From: CAYGZA01 sp964354135
Lineage (GTDB): Bacteria; Planctomycetota; Planctomycetia; Pirellulales; Thermoguttaceae
Reading direction: 5' to 3'
DNA: 5,082 nt
NCBI GenBank assembly: GCA_964354135.1
Contig: CAYGZA010000404.1
Coordinates: forward strand, 1-5,082
Positions 1 through 4,509 of the stretch are shown here, piece after piece. The stretch's first letter is position 1. Every line of letters begins with the position of its first letter. The position numbers were made by a program, and so were the translations under genes. The notes beneath the pieces were generated by a model. It was not told the DNA's origin. It saw nothing but the letters and a program-made list of their open reading frames with translations, and searched no databases.

Positions 1-45
1 ACACCAAACGGGGGTGACCTCGTATTACTGACACTTGGCCGATGA
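1..45 (+). CDS. Possible 3' end of an unidentified upstream gene
   Basis: Frame 1 is open from the window edge to a TGA at 43-45 and reads TPNGGDLVLLTLGR before the stop, a plausible protein C-terminus. The stop lies just before the first REP-like sequence (58 onward), as would fit a repeat inserted behind a gene. Fourteen codons are too few to identify a family, and an open frame of this length occurs often by chance, so this is only a candidate. Confidence 0.2.
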   Translation, partial: TPNGGDLVLLTLGR

Positions 46-57
46 AGGATGAAAGGG

Positions 58-105
58 GGTGGGTGGCATGCCTTCACGCGACGGTGGGTGGCATGCCTTC
101 ACGCG
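58..105. repeat. 23-nt tandem duplication of the REPIN A leading edge
   Basis: A 23-nt sequence containing GGGTGGCATGCCTTCACGCG occurs at 58-80 and again, identically, at 83-105, a period of 25 nt. The second copy continues into the complete left REP of REPIN A; the first stops before the inner stem closes. It is therefore a partial duplicate of the REP head, either a slippage product or the relic of a second insertion at the same spot. Confidence 0.8.
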
Positions 106-220
106 GCGCAGCCGCGGGTAGGCATGTCCCCCGGACCGAGACTGGCGGCGCCGGTCGAAGGGCAACTCGCTGGCGAAACATGCTCACCCGACGCTGCGCG
201 TCGTGAGAGCACGCCACCCC
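86..220. repeat. REPIN A, upstream of the RAYT gene (diverged copy)
   Basis: Two REP units in inverted orientation flank a spacer of about 47 nt. The left unit (86-129) folds as outer stem GGCATGCCT/AGGCATGTC, an internal loop TCA/GGT, and inner stem CGCGGC/GCCGCG with loop GCA. The right unit (177-220) folds as inner stem CGACGC/GCGTCG (189-194 and 198-203) around TGC, with outer stem TGCTC/GAGCA (181-185 and 207-211). Compared with REPINs B and C, several stem positions differ on both sides so that pairing is kept. It lies 107 nt before the transposase start. REPINs are non-autonomous elements mobilised by RAYTs; that this RAYT moves this element is inferred from adjacency. Confidence 0.85.
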
Positions 221-251
221 GTGGCCCACCCAACCGGGGGCCATCCGGTGC

Positions 252-281
252 TTGACAGGCTGCGCGGCGCACGCGTAAGCT
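252..281 (+). promoter_or_regulatory. Candidate sigma70-type promoter of the RAYT gene
   Basis: A perfect consensus -35 box, TTGACA, lies at 252-257. Eighteen bases later TAAGCT (276-281) matches TATAAT at three of six positions, including the first two and the last. The implied transcript start near 288 would leave a leader of about 40 nt that includes the GGAGG at 313-317. It is located between REPIN A and the transposase, where the gene's own promoter is expected. The -10 box is weak, so this is moderate evidence. Confidence 0.5.
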
Positions 282-327
282 ACGCCCGTGCCAGGAGTGT
301 GGCGGGGTTGCTGGAGGTCCACCAGGC

Positions 328-918
328 ATGGCTTGGGAACCGTGGCCAGTCGGGAAGCACAAGACCTGTCGCAGGTACGATGATCCGGGCCATGCGCACT
401 CCCTGACGTTCTCGTGCTTTCATGGCCACGCCTTCCTGTCCAATGACCGCACTTGCGCCTGGCTCGTGGACGCGCTCGCCGCAGCACGAGAGCGGTTTCA
501 CTTCGACCTCTGGGCGTACGTGATTATGCCTGAGCATTCTCACGTGCTCTTGCATCCTCGGGAGACCGACTACTCAATCAGCCGTATCCTCGAAGCGATC
601 AAGCTTCCCGTCACGCGCCGCGCAAAGAGCTACCTGGAGCGGACGGCCCCGGACGCCTTGCGGCTAATGCGCGACGAGCAGCCCAACGGCAACGTCTCCT
701 ATCGCTTTTGGCAGCGTGGCGGCGGCCACGACCGCAACCTGATGGAGCCCGAGGCGATTCACGCGGAGATCGAATATATTCATGGTAATCCCGTGCGCCG
801 CGGCCTGGCGGGCCGGCCGGAAGATTGGAGATGGTCGAGCGCGGCTTGGTATGCGGGGGCACGCGATGTGTCCTTGGCCCCGGATACAGATTCGGTTCCC
901 CGGCTGGAGCCGACATGA
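328..918 (+). CDS. REP-associated tyrosine transposase (RAYT, Y1_Tnp / IS200-like HUH family)
   Basis: This 196-aa single-strand DNA endonuclease-like protein belongs to the family that recognises and mobilises REP/REPIN hairpins. Seen in the sequence: GHAHSLTFSC (21-30) as the first strand; YVIMPEHSHVLLHP (64-77) carrying the metal-binding His70-x-His72; FWQRGGGHDRNL (127-138); and EYIHGNPVRRGL (149-160) followed by PEDWRWSSAAWY (164-175), the usual C-terminal signature. Tyr150 is the probable DNA-linking nucleophile. The length is normal for the family. The start is fixed by GGAGG at 313-317, ten bases before the ATG, and the ORF is intact. One oddity is Ser71 between the two histidines, where a hydrophobic residue is usual. 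Flanking REPINs (A 107 nt upstream, B 15 nt downstream) are the standard context for a RAYT. RAYTs are usually single-copy and vertically inherited rather than self-spreading insertion sequences. Confidence 0.92.
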   Translation: MAWEPWPVGKHKTCRRYDDPGHAHSLTFSCFHGHAFLSNDRTCAWLVDALAAARERFHFDLWAYVIMPEHSHVLLHPRETDYSISRILEAIKLPVTRRAKSYLERTAPDALRLMRDEQPNGNVSYRFWQRGGGHDRNLMEPEAIHAEIEYIHGNPVRRGLAGRPEDWRWSSAAWYAGARDVSLAPDTDSVPRLEPT

Positions 919-933
919 GCAAAGAGCGGGCGA

Positions 934-1057
934 GGGTGGCATGCCGTCACGCCGCGCAAGCGGCGGGTCGGCATGTCCTCGCGGCTGAAGGCCGCGTGCG
1001 CATGGATCGACAAGGCATGGCGACCCGACGCTGCGCGTCGTGACGCCATGCCACCCC
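934..1057. repeat. REPIN B, between the RAYT gene and the hsdS remnant
   Basis: The left REP (934-978) pairs GGCATGCCG (938-946) with CGGCATGTC (969-977) outside, and CGCCGC (950-955) with GCGGCG (960-965) inside around GCAA. The right REP (1014-1057) pairs GGCATGGCG (1014-1022) with CGCCATGCC (1044-1052), and CGACGC (1026-1031) with GCGTCG (1035-1040) around TGC. The two units are inverted copies of each other. The 35-nt spacer holds its own hairpin, CGCGGC/GCCGCG (980-985 and 991-996). The right REP is identical over 44 nt to that of REPIN C; the left differs at one loop base. The element starts 15 nt after the RAYT stop and ends where hsdS homology begins, so one edge may mark a recombination junction. 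Confidence 0.92.
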
Positions 1058-1059
1058 TC

Positions 1060-1215
1060 GCTCCTCCCTCAATAGAGGAACAGTGCATTATCCCGAGGGT
1101 ATTGTCGGACAGGGACGGCGAGACCGCTGCATTGGAGCAGCGGCGAGACAAGACCAAGACGATCAACCAAGGCATGATGCGGGAACTCGTGACCGGGAGG
1201 ACACGGCTGGCATGA
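1060..1215 (+). pseudogene. hsdS: C-terminal remnant of a type I restriction specificity subunit (HsdS)
   Basis: The frame ending at TGA 1213-1215 reads APPSIEEQCIIPRVLSD, then ALEQRRDKTKTINQGMMREL, then VTGRTRLA. This is the typical end of HsdS: a PP-x-x-EQ box, a helical segment of the conserved coiled coil, and the closing QGMMxELxTGxxRL motif. HsdS proteins usually have about 400 residues with two target-recognition domains; only some 51 remain. Everything upstream is replaced by REPIN B, whose right edge is at 1057. No promoter or start belonging to hsdS remains, so it cannot encode a working specificity subunit. Its TGA overlaps the ATG of the next gene (ATGA, 1212-1215), showing that the two were cotranscribed. 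The C-terminal motif is distinctive, so the family call is firm. Confidence 0.85.
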
Positions 1216-2138
1216 AGAGCTACTACCGAGTCATGTTGGGCGCGAAAAGTGTTCACGCCGAAGAGTGCATTGCTGGTGACTTCATCGGTGCGGGCTACGG
1301 CATAACCGAAGATCTGACCGGAAAGCTGCCCGAGGAGTGGCGTGTATTCAACCAGAAGTTCATTCCGATCTATCTGGCCACCCGCCCCGACAAGTCGAAG
1401 ATCGCCGCCGGTTTGTCATGCGGCTTTCTGTGGACAGTGTGCAAGGGCATCGTGAGGGGTGACATTGTGCTCTGCCCTGATGGCACCGGCCGCTACCGCG
1501 TAGGCGAGGTTACCGGCGACTATTTCTACGTGCCCGGAGGTCCGCTACCCCATCGCCGCCCGGTGCACTGGCTCTCTCAGACCATCGACCGGGTCGACAT
1601 GAGCGAGTCGCTGCGGAATTCAACCGGTGCGCTTGGCGCGGTCAGTAACATCTCCGGGTACCGCGAGGAGATTGAGAAGCTCATCGGCGGCCTGCAAACG
1701 TCTACGTTGATTTCGACAGATGGCACTGTCGAAGATCCTTCGGCTTTTGCCTTGGAGAAGCACCTAGAGGATTTCCTCGTCGAGAACTGGACGTGCGTGG
1801 AGTTTGGCAGGGAATACGACATTTACGAGGAGGATGGCGAGCGGGTGGGCCAGCAGTACGCGACCGATACGGGCCCGGTGGACATCCTGGCCATCAGCAA
1901 GGACAAGAAGCGGCTGTTGGTCGTGGAGTTGAAGAAGGGCCGTGCCAGTGACGCCGTGGTGGGCCAGGTGCTGCGTTACATGGGTTATGTGCAGGAAGAA
2001 CTGGCCGAGGAGGACCAAGCTGTAAAAGGAGTTATCATCGCGTTGGAGGATGACCCGAAGATCCGCCGGGCCCTGAAGATGACGCCGAATATTGACTTCT
2101 ACCGCTATCAGATCAGCTTCAAACTGGTGAGGGCGTGA
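1212..2138 (+). CDS. NucS-like PD-(D/E)xK nuclease with an EVE/PUA-like N-terminal domain, linked to hsdS
   Basis: The predicted 308-aa nuclease has no obvious frame damage. Residues 1-160 form a domain with KSKIAAGLSCGFLWTV (61-76), GDIVLCPDGTGRYRVGEVTGDY (83-104, shown only as landmarks), HRRPVHW (114-120) and ALGAVSNIS (140-148). I recognise this arrangement from the N-termini of Mrr/NucS-type restriction proteins, and it looks like an EVE/PUA-type fold, a class that can read modified bases; the fold is inferred. Residues 180-305 are NucS-like: Glu182 in LEKHLEDFLVENW, Asp224 in GPVDIL, Glu239-Leu-Lys241 in VVELKKG, and Gln252...Tyr256 in GQVLRYMGYV, a complete PD-(D/E)xK site with a QxxxY motif. 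The start at 1212 is chosen because it overlaps the hsdS stop (ATGA) and follows GGGAGG at 1195-1200; an ATG at 1083 in the same frame would only overlap hsdS out of frame. A role in restriction of foreign or modified DNA is likely but not shown. With hsdS broken, its expression is uncertain. Confidence 0.82.
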   Translation: MKSYYRVMLGAKSVHAEECIAGDFIGAGYGITEDLTGKLPEEWRVFNQKFIPIYLATRPDKSKIAAGLSCGFLWTVCKGIVRGDIVLCPDGTGRYRVGEVTGDYFYVPGGPLPHRRPVHWLSQTIDRVDMSESLRNSTGALGAVSNISGYREEIEKLIGGLQTSTLISTDGTVEDPSAFALEKHLEDFLVENWTCVEFGREYDIYEEDGERVGQQYATDTGPVDILAISKDKKRLLVVELKKGRASDAVVGQVLRYMGYVQEELAEEDQAVKGVIIALEDDPKIRRALKMTPNIDFYRYQISFKLVRA

Positions 2139-2139
2139 T

Positions 2140-2166
2140 ATGAGCACCGTCGCCGACATCAAAGAG
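2140..2166 (+). pseudogene. 5' stub of a third operon gene, cut off near REPIN C
   Basis: An ATG lies one base after the nuclease stop, with GAGG at 2129-2132 seven bases before it, the spacing of a real translation start. It opens MSTVADIKE. It then enters a GC-rich stretch at 2167-2181 and REPIN C, and stays in frame as a meaningless repeat-encoded tail to a TGA at 2293-2295. Nine residues do not identify the gene: a small antitoxin-like protein or another restriction component is possible. The tight spacing says it belonged to the same operon as the hsdS remnant and the nuclease. Confidence 0.5.
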
Positions 2167-2181
2167 GGGCCCGGCGGCGGC

Positions 2182-2309
2182 GGGTGGCATGCCGTCACGC
2201 CGCGCCAGCGGCGGGTCGGCATGTCCCCCGAGCGACATGCTCAGTGCGAGGGTGCGCGTGGACGGGGCATGGCGACCCGACGCTGCGCGTCGTGACGCCA
2301 TGCCACCCC
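2182..2309. repeat. REPIN C, between the restriction remnant and the glycosidase-like gene
   Basis: The left REP is at 2182-2226: outer stem GGCATGCCG (2186-2194) with CGGCATGTC (2217-2225), inner stem CGCCGC (2198-2203) with GCGGCG (2208-2213), loop GCCA. The right REP is at 2266-2309 and is identical to that of REPIN B. The 39-nt spacer differs in its left half from that of B, with its own GAGC/GCTC hairpin, but its right half (GTGCGCGTGGAC) resembles B's. The near-identity of B and C points to recent common origin or gene conversion. The element truncates the gene at 2140 and ends 16 nt before the next start codon. Confidence 0.92.
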
Positions 2310-2325
2310 GGCCGAGGATTATCTC

Positions 2326-3696
2326 ATGCGGTATGTAACAAGACTCGGAATGCGAAGTCACGTGTTGTTCGCAACCGTGGCGATGCTCCCGTCGCTGGCG
2401 CAGGCCGGTGAGGAGCCGCCGAAGAATTCGGCCGGTTCGCCGAAGCCGGAAGTGTCTCTGCCCGGCCTGGAGCCCTTTGCGCACCCGCCTGATTTTTTCC
2501 CCATCCTCACGTGGGACAAGCTCCGCGGGTGGAAGCCGCCGTATCGGGATGCGAAGCAGGGGTTGGTGAGCATTGCGGAGTGTCATTTCACGATCGCCGG
2601 CTTTGTGAACGTGGAGGACATCCCGGCGTGCGAGAAGCTCGGACTGGCGGCCATCGTGCCGCCGGACGAGAAAACACCCGCGGCGGGCAAGCAATGGCTG
2701 AAACTCTCCGACGCCGAGATCGACGCGCGCGTCCGGGTCATGGTCGAGCGGTCGGGCACGAGCAAGGCCGTGCTCGGCTACTTCATCATGGACGAGCCGG
2801 GCGTGACCGCGTTCCCCACGCTGGCCAAGGTCGTTGCCGCGGTGAAGAAGCACGCCCCGGGCAAGCTGGCCTACATCAACCTCTATCCCAGCTACGCCAC
2901 GGTGGGCGCCCCCGACCGCTCCCAGTTGGGCACGGCCACGTACACGGAATACCTGGAACGATTCGTCAATGAGGTGAGGCCGCAACTGTTGAGCTACGAC
3001 AACTACATGGTGGAGTACTCCGACGACTTGCAGGACGCCAAGAAGGCCGCCCTGTACTTCGCAGACCTGCTGGAGATCCGCCGCGTGTCGCTCAAGTACC
3101 GCCTGCCGTTCTGGAACGTCGTCTCCTGCAATCAGATCCGCCCGCTGACCACGATCCCGTCGCCCAGCAACATGGCCCTGCACGCCTACACGACGCTGGC
3201 CGCGGGCGGCCGGGGCATCTCGTGGTACAAGTACCACCAGGACGCCTACCACTACGCCCCCATAGACAACTCCGGCGAGAAGACCCTCACGTGGCGCTAC
3301 CTGCAAGCGGTGAACCATCAGGTCCGCACCCTCGGGCCGATCGTGAACCGGCTCAAGCCCAAGGGGGTTTACTTCACCTCGCCGCCGCCCGACGCGTCGC
3401 TTCCCGTGCTCCCGGGCGCCGCGGTCAAGCAGGTTCAATCCAAGGCGTCGCGGCGCGGGCTGAGCACCGTCTCGCCGCCCCTCATGGTCGGCGAGTTCAC
3501 CGACAATGAGGGCGCGGACTACGTCATGATCGTCAACTTGAGCCTCCAGCGATCGGCCAACGTCGAGCTGGAGACGGTGAAGCCCCGCAAGGCCAAGCTC
3601 GTCTTCTCCGCTGAGACCGGGCGTTCGGCGCCGCTGGACGAGAAGAACGGGCTTTGGCTCCTGGCAGGCCACGGGGCCTTGGTGAGGCTCGAATGA
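2326..3696 (+). CDS. Secreted glycoside-hydrolase-like TIM-barrel protein
   Basis: This 456-aa protein probably works outside the cytoplasm on a carbohydrate; the substrate is unknown. Residues 1-27 are a signal peptide: basic start (RYVTRLGMRSH), hydrophobic VLFATVAMLPSLA, and a cleavage motif AQA. The central part has barrel landmarks: CHFTIAGF (86-93), GLAAIVPPDE (106-115), GYFIMDEPG (151-159) with Asp156-Glu157 at a strand end typical of a glycosidase acid, LLSYDNYM (221-228) with Asp225, WNVVSCNQ (263-270), and LAAGGRGISWYKYH (291-304), resembling the LAYGAxGIxYF strand of GH42-like families. Residues from about 385 (GEFTDNEGADYVMIVNLS) look like a C-terminal beta-sandwich. The start is supported by GAGG at 2314-2317, eight bases upstream; an ATG at 2350 would also leave a shorter signal peptide. 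I cannot assign a CAZy family. REPIN C sits directly upstream, so its promoter is unclear. Confidence 0.75.
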   Translation: MRYVTRLGMRSHVLFATVAMLPSLAQAGEEPPKNSAGSPKPEVSLPGLEPFAHPPDFFPILTWDKLRGWKPPYRDAKQGLVSIAECHFTIAGFVNVEDIPACEKLGLAAIVPPDEKTPAAGKQWLKLSDAEIDARVRVMVERSGTSKAVLGYFIMDEPGVTAFPTLAKVVAAVKKHAPGKLAYINLYPSYATVGAPDRSQLGTATYTEYLERFVNEVRPQLLSYDNYMVEYSDDLQDAKKAALYFADLLEIRRVSLKYRLPFWNVVSCNQIRPLTTIPSPSNMALHAYTTLAAGGRGISWYKYHQDAYHYAPIDNSGEKTLTWRYLQAVNHQVRTLGPIVNRLKPKGVYFTSPPPDASLPVLPGAAVKQVQSKASRRGLSTVSPPLMVGEFTDNEGADYVMIVNLSLQRSANVELETVKPRKAKLVFSAETGRSAPLDEKNGLWLLAGHGALVRLE

Positions 3697-3750
3697 CCGG
3701 TAAGAGCCCTACACTGCAACAACGTCTAACGCGCGCGCATCGTTGGCTTT

Positions 3751-3808
3751 CAGCGTTCAGCTATCAGCTATCAGCCATCGGTCTTCGGATAGCTGATGGC
3801 TGACGGCT
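3751..3808. repeat. Inverted heptanucleotide tracts forming a long hairpin
   Basis: Four heptamers, CAGCGTT, CAGCTAT, CAGCTAT and CAGCCAT, run head to tail from 3751 to 3778. After the spacer (loop GGTCTTCG, 3780-3787), GATAGCT, GATGGCT and GACGGCT follow from 3788 to 3808. The second set is roughly the reverse complement of the first, so 3759-3779 can pair with 3788-3808 with four non-Watson-Crick positions, some of them G-T. It ends seven bases before the next start codon. It could terminate the gene before or affect translation of the gene after, but it has no T-tract, and heptad repeats of this kind may simply be spreading intergenic sequence. Confidence 0.75.
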
Positions 3809-3815
3809 CCCCGCC

Positions 3816-4286
3816 ATGAACTACTTCGCCCACGCCTCGGGTTTCCTCGACGATCCGTCGGCCGAGCCGTATTTCATCGCCGGGACGGCGGTGCCCGACT
3901 GGCTGATGGTGGCCGATCGGGGGGTCCGCGTGCGGGCGAAGCACGTCAAGCCGCTCGTGGACGACCCGGACGGGCCGACCGCGGCAATCGCCCGGGGGAT
4001 CCTGCAACACCTGGCCGACGACGCCCGGTTTCACGAGACCCGCGCCTTTGCCGAGTCGTTGTTGGCCGTGGTCATCTCCGGCTTCTGCCGGGAGCGGATC
4101 TTGTGGGATTACCTCGGGGATGCCAAACTGCTGGTGCGAATCAACCAAGTGATGCGCCGCCTGGGGCTCGCGGAGTTGCCGGAGGGCTTCGGCGCGATCC
4201 TCCCCCGGGCGCGCGATCTGGTCGAAAACCAACAAACGGGACTATTGGACGGAATCCCCACACAATGTCTAAACGACGTTGTGTGA
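3816..4286 (+). CDS. AcpH-like (ACP phosphodiesterase-related) protein, apparently internally shortened
   Basis: This is a 156-aa product of unknown function. Its N-terminus (MNYFAHASGFLDDP, then FIAGTAVPDWL at 20-30, VRVRAKHVKPLVDDPD at 37-52, RGILQHLADDARFHETRAFAE at 60-80) resembles planctomycete relatives of acyl-carrier-protein phosphodiesterase AcpH, with His and Asp residues in a helical metal-dependent fold. The C-terminal part (FCRERILWDYL at 90-100, LLVRINQVMRRLGLAELPEGF at 105-125) matches the usual end of the same proteins as I remember them. Those are about 200-220 aa, with some 60 residues between the two blocks that are missing here, joined around residues 80-90. The likely reading is an in-frame deletion, and the protein may be inactive. 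No Shine-Dalgarno sequence precedes the ATG; the heptad hairpin ends seven bases before it. The last residues (IPTQCLNDVV) are encoded by a palindrome and are probably not ancestral. Confidence 0.65.
   Translation: MNYFAHASGFLDDPSAEPYFIAGTAVPDWLMVADRGVRVRAKHVKPLVDDPDGPTAAIARGILQHLADDARFHETRAFAESLLAVVISGFCRERILWDYLGDAKLLVRINQVMRRLGLAELPEGFGAILPRARDLVENQQTGLLDGIPTQCLNDVV
4259..4285. other. 11-bp stem-loop over the 3' end of the AcpH-like gene
   Basis: CACACAATGTC (4259-4269) pairs with GACGTTGTGTG (4275-4285) around TAAAC, with one T-G pair. It includes part of the stop codon at 4284-4286. No run of T follows, so a factor-independent terminator is unlikely unless this clade tolerates its absence. 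A similar string, ACAACGTCTAACG (3719-3731), occurs on the other side of the gene. Confidence 0.6.
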
Positions 4287-4290
4287 TGCC

Positions 4291-4376
4291 CGGGAGGGCG
4301 AGGCTCCTGCCGAGCCGGGCAGAAAACGCCAGTCCGGCGACCGGAAGTGCGACTCGGCAGGAGCCTCGCCCTCCCG
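4291..4376. repeat. Second REPIN-like palindrome with perfect 24-nt arms
   Basis: The arm at 4291-4314 (starting CGGGAGGGCGAGGCTCC) is the exact reverse complement of 4353-4376. The 38-nt centre carries a further hairpin, TCCGG/CCGGA (4333-4337 and 4341-4345). Each arm also folds on itself, the left as GGCTC-CTGCC-GAGCC (4302-4316). Two self-folding units in inverted orientation around a spacer is REPIN architecture, with a sequence unrelated to REPINs A-C. I recall this arm as frequent between genes in planctomycete genomes. It begins five bases after the AcpH-like stop and could also act as a terminator, although no T-tract follows. Confidence 0.85.
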
Positions 4377-4470
4377 TGATTCGGGAAAACCCATTTCGCG
4401 AGGGACCGGCTCGTCCGTGACGGGACGACTCAGCACAGCCAAGGGCGGCTCCGTCGCAACCGCGTATCGC

Positions 4471-4491
4471 CTACTGTCTACTGCCTACTCA
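4471..4491. repeat. Short heptanucleotide tract before the epimerase gene
   Basis: CTACTGT, CTACTGC and CTACTCA run in tandem, the last copy degenerate at two positions. The tract lies six bases before the AGGAG that serves the epimerase. The heptamer differs in sequence from the tract at 3751-3808 but shares its period and its place just ahead of a gene. The rest of the gap (4377-4470) shows only a small hairpin, TCGTCC/GGACGA (4411-4428), and no clear promoter. Confidence 0.6.
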
Positions 4492-4496
4492 TATCC

Positions 4497-4501
4497 AGGA
4501 G
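4497..4501 (+). promoter_or_regulatory. Ribosome binding site that decides the epimerase start
   Basis: AGGAG lies two bases before an ATG at 4504 and eight before an in-frame ATG at 4510. Only the second spacing is usual, and MRFGMNLLMW is the typical opening of this family, so the start is placed at 4510. Confidence 0.7.
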
Positions 4502-4509
4502 TAATGCCC

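Noticed and set aside
1..244. Similarity of CACCAAACGGGGG (2-14) to CACCCAACCGGGGG (227-240), considered as a target duplication around REPIN A
   Set aside because: It is imperfect, GC-rich and not at the exact element edges, and RAYT/IS200-type insertion does not make target duplications.
49..255. 68-codon open frame through REPIN A
   Set aside because: Most of it is translated inverted repeat, and it has no ribosome binding site or conserved protein features.
1083..1211. Longer start for the nuclease gene at ATG 1083
   Set aside because: The extra 43 residues come from hsdS read in another frame; the ATGA overlap and GGGAGG before 1212 mark the real start.
58..2309. CRISPR array formed by the repeated hairpin units
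   Set aside because: The units are paired, inverted and widely separated by genes, with no regular spacers and no cas genes.
2119..3672. 517-codon open frame on the minus strand
   Set aside because: It runs antisense through the glycosidase-like gene and REPIN C, is full of Arg, Gly and Val-His-rich runs typical of the shadow of a GC-rich gene, and contains no recognisable domain.
3724..3730. GTCTAAC, which fits the integron attC end motif RYYYAAC
   Set aside because: No matching GTTRRRY partner lies at a sensible distance (GTTGGCT at 3742 fails), and the motif is common by chance; no integrase is present.
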